From the NCBI GenBank assembly GCA_903813345.2, contig CAIIXF020000003.1, forward strand, positions 55,230 through 109,229: DNA of 54,000 nucleotides, written 5' to 3'. Positions 11,884 to 22,161 of the stretch are shown here, one piece after another (the first letter of the stretch is position 1; each line of letters begins with the position of its first letter). The notes beneath the pieces were generated by a model. It was not told the origin of the DNA, ran no database searches, and saw only the letters and a program-made list of their open reading frames with translations. The DNA is from Owenia fusiformis. Its lineage: Eukaryota; Annelida; Polychaeta; Sabellida; Oweniidae. Made by a program: the position numbers and the translations under genes.

Positions 11884-12372
11884 TTGCCTGATTCTGCTGT
11901 CTGGTTCTATTAGCTGGTCCTGTTGTCTGGTTCTATTGTTCGATTCTGTTGTTTGATTATATTACAGAACCAGACAACAGACCCAGATAATATATTCAGA
12001 CAATAAAACAAGACATCAGAACCAGACAAAAGAACCAGGCAACAGAATCAGACAGCATAATTATACAAAAGAACTATACAACAGAACTATACAACACAAC
12101 AATACAGCAGAATCACGCAAAAGAACCAGACAACAGAACTATACAGCAGAACAATACAGCAGGAATATCTAACAGATCAATACAGCAAAATTATACAACA
12201 GAATAATACAGCAGAACTGTTCAACAGAATAATACAGCAGAATCATACAAAAGAAACAGACAGCAGAATCATTCAAAAGAACCAGATATCAGAACTATAC
12301 AACAGAACAATACAGCAGACCTATACAACAGAACAATACTGCAGAATCATATAACTGAACCAGAGAACATAA
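11884..12372. repeat. CAGA/CAGAAC minisatellite with inverted start
   Basis: Degenerate ~18-20-bp units such as 'acaacagaaccagacaac' run on the plus strand from about 11965. The first ~75 bases carry the same words in reverse complement ('tgttgtctggttctattg'), so the array folds back on itself near 11955. It sits between the 129-bp array and the 3' end of the transposase gene. Confidence 0.8.
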
Positions 12373-12573
12373 TACTTATTTGATTTGAATAATGTTGATA
12401 TTGCGGTTAACCTAATTTCATTAACTCTTCGGAAAAATGTTGGTTTCTTTAAAAATGTAGGTCAAATCAAGGACAAATTGTCAATTTTATTTCAAAATAC
12501 AATCTTCTCTTTCTGTCTTGTCTGTGTCTATTGGAATTTCATATTTGCCCTCTACACTGTTACTATTATTTAT

Positions 12574-15500
12574 TTATTTATTTTTTATATTCCGTATAAT
12601 TACTTTGATCATTTCATGATAGCTGTAATAGATAGGTAGGATACAAACATCTACATTGTGTAATGCATGACTGCCATATGCATGATCAATACATGTTCCA
12701 AATTCAGTAGTTGGTACAGCTGGGTCAGACAGTAATCTGTATTTCTTGCTTATCAGGAAATCATGAATGGGGTGCTTCTTTTCTGTATTCATCAAATTTT
12801 CATTCAAATCACCAACAATAAGAACTTTTTTATGCCTTTTGTGAACATGTTTCAAGATTTTCTCCATTTCTGCAACAAATTTTTTTTTAACTATTTGTGG
12901 TGACTTATATATTGTTATCATTGCAATGTCTATAATAATGGTTATAGCATTGTCCAAAGGTGATGTTATGTTGAATGTTTGCAAGTCTCCTAAACTACAT
13001 TTATTATAAATGGCAATTCCACCTTCATGGCTAGAAATATCAGTTACTGTTTCTCTATTAATTATACATGGAGAATTAAATGTTTCAATCTGAAGAATCT
13101 TACACACTTTTTCATGTCTGAGCCATGTTTCTGTGAGACAAATAATATCACAAGAGGTCAAATCAGTATTATTCTTAACATCTTTTATATGTCCTATCAA
13201 ACCCTCTGTATTGTGATATATAATACTCAGGTCATTCTCTGTTGCTATTTCATAATGAGGTAAAAATTGAGATAAATCTAACTCTGGCATTTTTTCTAAA
13301 GCCTTTGCTGTTTTTTCATCACAATATATATTCCTTGGGTCATAATCAATTATATAAAGACCTTCAGCAGACGTTACTCTACTAAAAGCGACATATGCCT
13401 GACCACCTGTAAACATGTTTTTGCAAGAAATTGCAAGTCTGTCACATGTCTTTCCCTGTAGTTTATGTATAGTACAACCATACGATAAAATCAATGGAAG
13501 TTGTCGTCTCATAAATTTGCTATTGACTTCGTCATTGTATGGTTCAATACGTATGGAATCAGGGTGATCTTTAGACTGATTTTTATATCTGCTCTTAATA
13601 CCTACTTTTGGATTATCAAATTTAACCCATACAGCCTTTGGCATATTGTCTGAATCATTTTCAAATTCAATTGCAGTTACAACACCAAACGCACCATTAG
13701 CAAGTCCATCAGCAGTACATATATTTTTTATTAGAAGAACATGTGCACCAACACAAATTTGTAATTCATGAGTAAGGGTATCATCACGACGATTTGGTGC
13801 CTTGTCAGTTTTTTTCCATTCTTGGCCTTTCAACTTTGTGTAATCAATTGCTTTCACATTATATATTTTATTATTTGTTGACTTTGAATATGACAATATT
13901 CTTTTCCGATTATAATCATTAACATGTACATGCTTTGAATATATCCTCATCACATCTTCAGGAATTGGTTTCTTCATTATTTCCCTAATGAATTCATCAT
14001 CTTCAGTTGATAGTTTTTCTCCTTTTTTAAGAACTCTTATTCTGTTTAAAAATTCAGCATATTTCAGATCACCTTTTTGTCTCATAATTTCAGTCAGTTC
14101 TATTTTCTTGAATTTTTCCCAGGGATTATAATTTGTGTCATCAGATGTCAGTAAACTTTGCTGCATGACAGGAGGCAATTGATAAAAATCTCCAAATGCT
14201 AATATTGAAGTATTACCAAAGTCTGGATGGTTGCTTGGTTTAATTTGCTGAAGCCTTCCTCGCACTGTATTGAAAAGTCTAACGCTTACCATAGAAATCT
14301 CATCAACTATAAGATTCTCTAAAGATTTAAGTCTCATTTTTAATGGAGCTATATCTTTTTCTTCGAGTGGCTTATATATGTTTGACATAAATCTTGAAGT
14401 GATTCGAAATGCTGAATGCAATGTATTGCCATTAATTTGGAATGCGCTTGTACCTGTTGGACTAGTTAATAGTACACTCAAGTCATCTGGATTTTCTAAA
14501 AGGTTTCGTAATAAATGAGTTGAAATATAATGAATACATTTGATCAAATGTGTTTTACCTGTTCCTGCTTTTCCACAAATGTGAAGAAATAAAGGTTCAA
14601 CTGTTTTATGCCACGATAACTCCAGACATCGTTTTCTTATAAAATAAAACACTTGTTTTTGCTTAGCATTCATGGTTCTCATTAACTTCATAGCTTCCTC
14701 TTTAGGTATTGTATCTGTCTGTAATTCTACAAGACAATTCACATTTCCTCTTACTTTTGTTTTTATGTCAATATCAGGCACGTCAGTTTCATCAATTTCA
14801 TCACATATTGGTTTGATGGTTTCAGAAATACACTCCAGTCTTTCTCTTTCTTGCTCTGGTGCTAACTGAGACCATGCATTCTCATATGTGTCCTCTTCAT
14901 TTAATTGTTCTTGTGCAGCATCTAACTCATCACCAGTTACATCATAAATATTTTTATATTTTGAGACAATTTCAGACACTCTCAACAATTTACCCCCATG
15001 TTTCTTCTTGCCATATTTAAAATAACCTTCAAATGTTTCGTATTTAGCAGGCTTTAATTCCTGATCACTTCTGTGTGGTATAAAGAGTTGGAGCATACTA
15101 TGATAATATTCATCAGGATTAGTGTCCTTCGAGAATTTAGGATATCTTATAATAGCAGGAGGACTATTTAATCGTTTCTGAATATATCCTAACCCATTGT
15201 CTAGTTGTATCTTTTTTGAGGATTCAGTTTGATTTTCAACTACTTCTTCATCATAGCTATATGTTACAACTCTGTAGTGGGATGCAAACTCTGCCAAACA
15301 TAACTCATTAAATTCTACGTTCTTTGGTCTTGCAAAATATCTTTCAATGATACTTGTAGCCCATATTTTATCTTGCTCATTTTCTTTGTGTTTGCGGATC
15401 TGTGAAATTGGTAATGACATTTTAATAGGGTTGTTACCCACTGGCAGAAATACAGTTTGTCTTGAGCATTCCTTAAGATGAAGATTGGTTGCTCTGTACA

Positions 15501-18500
15501 CAGCCTCTTGAGCACTAACTTCTCTATGCTTCATATATTTGTATCCAATCATTTTCATGAGTTTTGAGGCAGATGCATTTTTCTCTATAGCTTCTTGTTC
15601 AGCATCAATTAAATTTTGACTCATTTCACGTTCTTGTTTCGAAATGTATGATACAATATATACGACACATGAAAATACATCCAGTACATATTGTATGTCC
15701 ATATTAGCTTCCCATGCTCTCAGAAGGTCGGCATTGTAGTTATTTATCCACATTTCTTTCACATTTCTTCTCAAAAATATAGTTTTCTTTCTTTTACTTG
15801 TCAAAACTCGAATAGCTTTTTCATATTTCTGCATTGTTAATCCTGGATACGCCTTTTCAAAAATTTCAGTTAATTTCATTTCAGCATAATCTTCTGACAG
15901 AAAGAACTCCCACAGAGACTGAATAATACCTTCAGCTACTTTTGTTGGCATACTATCTACTGCTTCATCAGAATCATTGTCATCAACAATAAATGTTTTG
16001 TCAGATGGGAGTTTCGGGAAGTGAAATCTACAACTTGCTTTTTTATTTTTCTTACAACTTTTGGAATGATTTTTGCTGTGAGTTTGAACTTCGTTAACTA
16101 ACTTGTTCAAATCAGGATCATTTTTTTCATTTGGCAGTTCACAAGTGATATATCTATCGATGAATTCCTCAACATCTGACTCTTTTGATTTACCATAAAT
16201 TGGAGCATTCTCAATCCAAATTAAGCAATGCACATGAGGCGATCCTCTCATTTGAAACTCAACACGGTAAAACATATCTTTTATTCTACCAATTGGTTCT
16301 GCTGGTGATTTCAACACATCATTCATGAATCTTCTCCACCTGTTATCAAACATTCTTGCAACAGTAACTGGATTATCTCTGATAAATTCACATCGTTCTG
16401 TTTTTGTTATTTCATCTGGCAAACGTGGATCATTATTTTGTTTAAGGATAGTTTCAATAATCTCATTCCATTTCAAATCTGCTGATGAAAATGAGCAAAA
16501 CCATGTTGGTGGCCCAAGCTGTCTTATCATTGCAAATAAATCTTTTTGTACATGTTGCCAATATGGTGGTGTACCGCGGATTGGTTGCAAATAGTGATGA
16601 CCAACATTTTTACGGCAAAGTTTTTCACTCTTTTCCTTACTAATGATATCATCAGCTGTTATTACATCACCACTTGTTGACTTTTCTGTTATTTTTCTGA
16701 GGTTGATACTTACTTTAGATATTATATTCTGAAGTTCACTTAGATATTGGGCATAAAATACATATTGAGTATTTTTAGCAAATCGTAAGTCCGCAGAGAG
16801 TAACCTATTGCCAAAATATTTGTTTGCTGTCAATTTCTTTTCTCTTTTTTCAGCATTTGTATTTTTTCCATTAGGAAATAAAGTTGGGAATGAAAGTGCT
16901 TCATTATTCTTTTCTTCAAGAATACGTATTGGCTTGTTGTTTTCTCCTGGTGCTAGGCAATATATCTTGTCAAGATGTGTGTCAAGAATGTGTTGAGCAA
17001 TATCATCAGGTTGCATACAAGTATCGAATACAATATTCTGCATATCATTCCTAGTGTCTTTTTCAAGGTTTTCTGTACTAGTTTCTTTTTTATCACAGCC
17101 AGTCTCAGTTGGATTAAGTTCACATTTACTCCAATGTCTTTTTTTATCTTCTTCACTTAAAATCTCAGGTGGTATTGAATCTATAAAATTGTCCAATATT
17201 TCAATATCTTTGTATTGCTCATTGTTTTGCTTAAGGTATTCAAGTGCTTTTTTTACTTTAGAAATACTAACTGACTTATATAAGTAATGACCCTTATACT
17301 CCAGTTTGCGTTTAAGTTTGACTGTCAAAAGTTGTTCATCACTAATTGGTCTTGGTAAAGCTTTAATGTTTTCTTCGGCATTACTTGATACAGATATGAC
17401 AGGACCATTCATACCAGATTGTCCTCCTCTAGGTAATTGTACTATTTTCATAAAAGGTAAACGTAGTGATACTAAATGTTGTTCAAGCACATTCAAATTT
17501 TTCAGTTCGGGCGGTGTAGATGATACCATCAATTTGTTGCTAAAAGCTGTTGGTGGAATGTTACCCTTTTTAAAGTGTACATGACAGTTCTGACATATCC
17601 ATAATTTGCTTTTAGGGGATTTACAAAGTGTACAACTTTGTTTGCATGACTTTGCTTTCTTGTGTAAATATATTTTTGAAACATTCTTTTGTTCTTCCTC
17701 TTGAGATAATTTTGAATAGGTATTTTCTTTGTAGGAAAGCACTTGATTTTTAAAAAGTAATCTGTGACAAACCACACAAATGTAGTTTAGACCATTATTT
17801 ATTGTTTGTTTGAATTCATGAATAACTCTTTCAATATTTTCCCTTTGAGTTTTTTTGTTGTCATATTTTTCTTTGCTTTTCTGTTTCTTTTCATCTTGTA
17901 AGTTTGGATCAGTATCATACTTTTGTTTGGTTTGATGCTTCTTTCTTTGTTGAAAGTCTGGATCAGATTCATATTTTTGTTTGCTTTGTTGCTTCTTTTT
18001 TTGTTGAAAGTCTGGATCTAATTCATACTTTTGTTTGCTTTTTTGTTTGCTTTGTTTCTTCACTTTTTGTTGAAAGTCCAAATCAGATTCATACTTTTGT
18101 CTGCTTTGTTGCTTTACCCTGTTTTGAAAGTCTGGATCAGATTCATACTTTTGTTTACTATGTTGCTTTTTCAATTCTTGAAAGTCTGGATCAGATTTAT
18201 ACTTTTGTCTACTATGTTGCTTTACCAATTCTTGAAAGTCTGGATCAGATTTATACTTTTGGCTACTTTGTTGCTTTACCCTCTCTTGAAAGTCTATATC
18301 ATGTGCATATTTTGTTTTACTTTGGCTTTTCTTAGCATGTCTAACCTCAGGTGTAGAAGCATATTTCTGTTTACTATATTCTAGTTTTTCCTTTTTAAAA
18401 GATTCATTACTAGTATACCTTTTCTTTTGAAGTATTTTGCTCTTGTATTTTTTTTGATCTGACTTTGACATTTTTCTCAATCTGGCTTTATCAATATCTG

Positions 18501-21500
18501 AAAAAATATCATTTTTGCAATTTTCAGTGAACTGGTCACATTCAGACTTGTTTTCTTTGGCATGAGCAGTGTTTTCAGTTGAATACATTCTGTCTTTATC
18601 ACAATTTCCAGGAGCTAACTGGCCACATGTGTACTTTAATTTACAAAGATCAACAAATGATTCTTTGATTTCTGGAGTGATTGGACCAATAGCATTTTGC
18701 TCATTTTTTGATAAATGTTCAACTTTAGATTCTTTACTGTTCTGTATATCAGTATTTTCTGTAAAGTTTAATTTTCTTTTACAAGATTTCTTTTCATTTG
18801 ACTTTGGAGACATGTGGGATGAGTCACTAACATTCAAGTTTTTTATTTCATTTTTGCCTTGGTCATTTTTACATTTTAGTCTACTTGATATTTTAGGTTC
18901 ACACACTGGGTCTTGTATTTCATAAGATTTTGTATATTCTATCAATGTTATACCATCAACAGAAAAGTGGTTTTTAGTATAAGCTCGTTCTCGTATATTA
19001 TCTGATAGGGATTCAGCTGTGCTCCATATATATTTAGTCATTTCTTCCAAAGAATCTGATACATGTACAGTTGCCTTTCCAAAATCATAACTTCTTCCTT
19101 GTTTATCTCTACAATGGGGATCGAATGAATAATACATTGTATTTCTTTTTGTGACACACATTGTTGCATTGAAGAATGTTACAAGACAAGAGTCATAATC
19201 AGTAAGAGCTTGATCTATAGCTTGATGTATTGACAATCCATGTTCATCATCATCATAATTCCAATATTCCAACTGCCCTTGTATTGGAGTGGATCTGAAT
19301 TTGAAAGTCATATCATTGCAACTTATATTCTTTGGAATATCATATATACATAGGTAGCCAGTAGGAGTCGGATTCATTTTAATGATCTTTGAATAAAGAA
19401 CATTGCCTCTGTATAGTACATCATCTATAAATGTTGTATCAATATTGCGGTGCGATTCATTTTGTAACATCATTAGAAAAGTCAATGAATTTGCGAAACA
19501 TTGTTTCCCTCCACCTAAATCGTCAAATACTTCATTATTCTGAGCTATGGTTCCTTGAATGACTTCGTGTACTATATTGCTTTGCACATCAGATATCACA
19601 TCATAATGGTTTTGACTCGAGTGATCTAAGTAGATGCATCTATTCAGGTATTCTTTACCGAATATGGACCAGCTATTTTTCCTTTCATAAATTACTATCT
19701 TCATTTCGTACAAATGACAGGCAGTAGCTATTTCTATATCGGTTCCCCATACAGAGCATTTATTCATATTTCTTGATTTGATATGCATTTTCAATTCTTC
19801 ATCTGTGATTCCTCTTGATTTATAAATATATTCTTGGGCATCCTGTTGATTTCTATGTGCTACAATACTTTGTCTTATCGCTGAATGGTTTGTTTCATCA
19901 TTTGAAATGCAATATGATATAGCTCTAAAGAGACAATTGCCATCACCAGTAATAGATTTTAAACATTTTGGCTTCATGTGTCGAAGTTCAACATTCTCGC
20001 GTACAGGATCATTGATTCTATGTGAATATTTCAGATTGTTCATGTTACAAAGATGCAATTTATCATAATTTTGAATCGGAGTAAAATTCCCAATAGGTCG
20101 ACTTTGATTTGTCAGAGTCACTGTTATATCATTTGAACTATCACTTGATTTATTTCCAGAGTGTTCAGGCTTGTAACCACCACTCTGAGATTGTTCAATA
20201 ATATCATTGTTATCATTAAGTTCATCAATATTTATATGAATTTGAACAGGTGGCACACGTGTACAGTCATTTTGAAAAATGTCTTCCATATCTTCAAGAA
20301 CTTTTAAGAAGTATGGATCTTCATGTTTACTCTCTGACTTTATGTATTCTTCATTGTTTTGCATTTCATATTTCTCTGTATCAATTGGTGGTACACGTAT
20401 AGAATCGTCAGATAAGTACTGTTCCAGATCATGAGTGTTTGACAAGTCTTCCTTTGAAACTGATGTCACGGTACTTTTACTAGGTACATGTTTGTTTTTG
20501 CTTGAAATCGTATTCCTTCTTCCAAGTTTACGGCTTGATTGTTGTATCATTGGTTGTTTAGAATACTGGTCCAACTTATTTGAAATATGTTTTCTGGATT
20601 TTTTGCAAGATTTTTTTTTCTGTTTAATATATGCAGCTTTACTCTGTTTTCTGAGGGCATTTTCATAGAGTTTTTTCACATGTTTTATTTTAGCTGTAGT
20701 TTCCTTTTTTAGATTTGCAAGACTGTCAGACATAGAGCTTGTTTTGCTTTTGAGGGCAATGCATACCTCTAACAAATGACAGTATTGCCTACTTTTATAT
20801 GACGTCAGTTTTTTAGTCTTTGGCTTTGTGACATATTTCAATTTTGAGCTGTTGCGATTTACTTGATTCTCACACATGATGGAGGTACGGTAAGATTCTT
20901 GTATGAGAGCATGTGCTATAATATTTTCAGACTGACAATTGTACCGGACTCTTTGAATTAAAGCTTTGACTTTGTGCTCCAGAGATGTAAGTTGCAAGTC
21001 ATTCATATTAAATTCCTTCATAGATTTTATCAGTTCATTCAAACAGAGTGTCATTCTGCACAGTTCTTCTTTTTCTTGTTTATCTAATGCTCCAGCATTC
21101 ATATATGAATCTTTTATTTTGACATATCTTTGATATATACATTCAATTTCTTGGTTGAAAATATCCGAGTCATTTTCTTTTGCCGACATGACATTTCGTT
21201 TAGAAATTTTGTTCCTTATTTCAGTTTCATCAGACTTGATCATGTTCAGTATTGGATCTTTTTGCTTTTTTCCTTTGGAATATTTCTTCATGCTTATTTG
21301 CTGGATATTTGCAGCTAAATGTTTAGGCGTTTTTTTGTCTAGACATAGTAATGTATGAATAGATGGCATTTCAAAAGAGTTAACCACCTGTTCTATGTTT
21401 GAACTCTGTATTCGTTCAACATTTCTAAGAAGTAGGTTACTTGGTGACTCGTACATTGTATCATTCAGAATGTCAATACTTTTGCATAGAGGTTTTATTC

Positions 21501-22161
21501 TCTTATTATCAGTAGGAATTTCTACAATGGAAATTGGTTCAGTGTCATTTTCTTGAATACTGTCGTTTGGTTCATGGTATTGGTTTGTTCTCTCAGCAAT
21601 ATCATTGGCTGATTCATCAATATTCAGTGACTTTTCATGTGTTTCATACATTTCACATGGTTCAGCCAAGTTTATGTGGTCATTTTGAAAAATTTTGGCA
21701 GAACTTCGATTCAGATTTTGCATTTTTTCAGTTAGTTCAGATTGTATATTAGGTTTTGTAATTTCAGGATTTTTATGCAGTGGCTTATTCGTTTGCTTTG
21801 GGTTACCATCCCCGCAAGCACGGAAGTTATTCTTTGGGACGCTGCTCCCGCAAGCTAAAGTGTTATTCTTTGGGGCGCCGCTCCCGCAAGCTAAAGTGTT
21901 ATTCTTTGGGGCGCCACTCCCGCAAGCCAACGTGTTATTCTTTGGGATGCCAATCCCGCAAGCCAGGGTGTTATTCTTTGGGGGGCTAGTCCCGCAGGCC
22001 AACGTGTTATTCTTTGGGATGCCACTCCCGCAAGCCAGGGTGTTATTCTTTGGGGGGCTAATCCCGCAGGCAATGGATTTATTTATCCTCGATGCCATTC
22101 GAGATAGCGCAGGTGCTCCGGACCTACAACTACTATCGGACCTACTACCAACTACACATGC
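12574..22161 (-). CDS. Helentron-type Rep/helicase/endonuclease transposase, main exon
   Basis: Rolling-circle transposase expected to nick, unwind and move a Helentron. Numbering from M at 22098 (3174 aa): 12-aa repeats 8-100; OTU protease about 712-840 (Asp719, Cys722, His831); a second Cys-protease-like domain about 860-1055 (Cys867, Asp993-Pro-His995); charged ~19-aa repeats about 1215-1415; Cys-pair domain (CxxC 1441/1444 and 1502/1505), resembling the domain often found before Helitron Rep; HUH Rep (His1955-Val-His1957; Tyr2147 and Tyr2151); Pif1/RecD-like helicase with Walker A GKAGTGKT (Lys2515) and Asp2599-Glu2600; EEP nuclease (Glu2990, Asp3097, Asn3099, Asp3138-His3139, His3161). 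Core motifs look intact and no stop interrupts the frame, so the copy is young or was recently active. The frame stays open upstream of M to 22161, just after a pyrimidine-rich 'tatttcag' acceptor, so this is probably exon 2. The C-terminal nuclease marks Helentron/Helitron2 rather than canonical Helitron. Element ends were not located. Confidence 0.92.
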   Translation of the reverse strand, partial: ACVVGSRSDSSCRSGAPALSRMASRINKSIACGISPPKNNTLACGSGIPKNNTLACGTSPPKNNTLACGIGIPKNNTLACGSGAPKNNTLACGSGAPKNNTLACGSSVPKNNFRACGDGNPKQTNKPLHKNPEITKPNIQSELTEKMQNLNRSSAKIFQNDHINLAEPCEMYETHEKSLNIDESANDIAERTNQYHEPNDSIQENDTEPISIVEIPTDNKRIKPLCKSIDILNDTMYESPSNLLLRNVERIQSSNIEQVVNSFEMPSIHTLLCLDKKTPKHLAANIQQISMKKYSKGKKQKDPILNMIKSDETEIRNKISKRNVMSAKENDSDIFNQEIECIYQRYVKIKDSYMNAGALDKQEKEELCRMTLCLNELIKSMKEFNMNDLQLTSLEHKVKALIQRVRYNCQSENIIAHALIQESYRTSIMCENQVNRNSSKLKYVTKPKTKKLTSYKSRQYCHLLEVCIALKSKTSSMSDSLANLKKETTAKIKHVKKLYENALRKQSKAAYIKQKKKSCKKSRKHISNKLDQYSKQPMIQQSSRKLGRRNTISSKNKHVPSKSTVTSVSKEDLSNTHDLEQYLSDDSIRVPPIDTEKYEMQNNEEYIKSESKHEDPYFLKVLEDMEDIFQNDCTRVPPVQIHINIDELNDNNDIIEQSQSGGYKPEHSGNKSSDSSNDITVTLTNQSRPIGNFTPIQNYDKLHLCNMNNLKYSHRINDPVRENVELRHMKPKCLKSITGDGNCLFRAISYCISNDETNHSAIRQSIVAHRNQQDAQEYIYKSRGITDEELKMHIKSRNMNKCSVWGTDIEIATACHLYEMKIVIYERKNSWSIFGKEYLNRCIYLDHSSQNHYDVISDVQSNIVHEVIQGTIAQNNEVFDDLGGGKQCFANSLTFLMMLQNESHRNIDTTFIDDVLYRGNVLYSKIIKMNPTPTGYLCIYDIPKNISCNDMTFKFRSTPIQGQLEYWNYDDDEHGLSIHQAIDQALTDYDSCLVTFFNATMCVTKRNTMYYSFDPHCRDKQGRSYDFGKATVHVSDSLEEMTKYIWSTAESLSDNIRERAYTKNHFSVDGITLIEYTKSYEIQDPVCEPKISSRLKCKNDQGKNEIKNLNVSDSSHMSPKSNEKKSCKRKLNFTENTDIQNSKESKVEHLSKNEQNAIGPITPEIKESFVDLCKLKYTCGQLAPGNCDKDRMYSTENTAHAKENKSECDQFTENCKNDIFSDIDKARLRKMSKSDQKKYKSKILQKKRYTSNESFKKEKLEYSKQKYASTPEVRHAKKSQSKTKYAHDIDFQERVKQQSSQKYKSDPDFQELVKQHSRQKYKSDPDFQELKKQHSKQKYESDPDFQNRVKQQSRQKYESDLDFQQKVKKQSKQKSKQKYELDPDFQQKKKQQSKQKYESDPDFQQRKKHQTKQKYDTDPNLQDEKKQKSKEKYDNKKTQRENIERVIHEFKQTINNGLNYICVVCHRLLFKNQVLSYKENTYSKLSQEEEQKNVSKIYLHKKAKSCKQSCTLCKSPKSKLWICQNCHVHFKKGNIPPTAFSNKLMVSSTPPELKNLNVLEQHLVSLRLPFMKIVQLPRGGQSGMNGPVISVSSNAEENIKALPRPISDEQLLTVKLKRKLEYKGHYLYKSVSISKVKKALEYLKQNNEQYKDIEILDNFIDSIPPEILSEEDKKRHWSKCELNPTETGCDKKETSTENLEKDTRNDMQNIVFDTCMQPDDIAQHILDTHLDKIYCLAPGENNKPIRILEEKNNEALSFPTLFPNGKNTNAEKREKKLTANKYFGNRLLSADLRFAKNTQYVFYAQYLSELQNIISKVSINLRKITEKSTSGDVITADDIISKEKSEKLCRKNVGHHYLQPIRGTPPYWQHVQKDLFAMIRQLGPPTWFCSFSSADLKWNEIIETILKQNNDPRLPDEITKTERCEFIRDNPVTVARMFDNRWRRFMNDVLKSPAEPIGRIKDMFYRVEFQMRGSPHVHCLIWIENAPIYGKSKESDVEEFIDRYITCELPNEKNDPDLNKLVNEVQTHSKNHSKSCKKNKKASCRFHFPKLPSDKTFIVDDNDSDEAVDSMPTKVAEGIIQSLWEFFLSEDYAEMKLTEIFEKAYPGLTMQKYEKAIRVLTSKRKKTIFLRRNVKEMWINNYNADLLRAWEANMDIQYVLDVFSCVVYIVSYISKQEREMSQNLIDAEQEAIEKNASASKLMKMIGYKYMKHREVSAQEAVYRATNLHLKECSRQTVFLPVGNNPIKMSLPISQIRKHKENEQDKIWATSIIERYFARPKNVEFNELCLAEFASHYRVVTYSYDEEVVENQTESSKKIQLDNGLGYIQKRLNSPPAIIRYPKFSKDTNPDEYYHSMLQLFIPHRSDQELKPAKYETFEGYFKYGKKKHGGKLLRVSEIVSKYKNIYDVTGDELDAAQEQLNEEDTYENAWSQLAPEQERERLECISETIKPICDEIDETDVPDIDIKTKVRGNVNCLVELQTDTIPKEEAMKLMRTMNAKQKQVFYFIRKRCLELSWHKTVEPLFLHICGKAGTGKTHLIKCIHYISTHLLRNLLENPDDLSVLLTSPTGTSAFQINGNTLHSAFRITSRFMSNIYKPLEEKDIAPLKMRLKSLENLIVDEISMVSVRLFNTVRGRLQQIKPSNHPDFGNTSILAFGDFYQLPPVMQQSLLTSDDTNYNPWEKFKKIELTEIMRQKGDLKYAEFLNRIRVLKKGEKLSTEDDEFIREIMKKPIPEDVMRIYSKHVHVNDYNRKRILSYSKSTNNKIYNVKAIDYTKLKGQEWKKTDKAPNRRDDTLTHELQICVGAHVLLIKNICTADGLANGAFGVVTAIEFENDSDNMPKAVWVKFDNPKVGIKSRYKNQSKDHPDSIRIEPYNDEVNSKFMRRQLPLILSYGCTIHKLQGKTCDRLAISCKNMFTGGQAYVAFSRVTSAEGLYIIDYDPRNIYCDEKTAKALEKMPELDLSQFLPHYEIATENDLSIIYHNTEGLIGHIKDVKNNTDLTSCDIICLTETWLRHEKVCKILQIETFNSPCIINRETVTDISSHEGGIAIYNKCSLGDLQTFNITSPLDNAITIIIDIAMITIYKSPQIVKKKFVAEMEKILKHVHKRHKKVLIVGDLNENLMNTEKKHPIHDFLISKKYRLLSDPAVPTTEFGTCIDHAYGSHALHNVDVCILPIYYSYHEMIKVIIRNIKNK
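17850..18460 (-). repeat. Coding tandem repeat, ~19-aa charged units
   Basis: About eight clear units of the pattern K-Y-x-S-D-P-D-F-Q-x-x-x-K-Q-Q-S-x-Q, with degenerate units further upstream in the protein, lie between the protease-like domains and the Cys-pair domain of the transposase. They are rich in Lys and Gln and probably form a helical linker. One unit carries a short extra K-Q-K-S insertion, a sign of slippage. Confidence 0.8.
21795..22078 (-). repeat. Coding 36-bp minisatellite, eight 12-aa repeats
   Basis: The word 'cccgcaagc' or 'cccgcaggc' recurs exactly every 36 bp (21812, 21848, 21884, 21920, 21956, 21992, 28 and 64 bases past 22000). Each unit encodes P-K-N-N-T-L-A-C-G plus three variable residues. 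Each repeat carries one cysteine. Exact spacing keeps the frame, so copy number can change without breaking the gene. Confidence 0.9.

Noticed and set aside
12574-22098. Plus-strand and off-frame frames inside the transposase gene
   Set aside because: They are shadows of the 3174-codon frame, several caused by its coding repeats.
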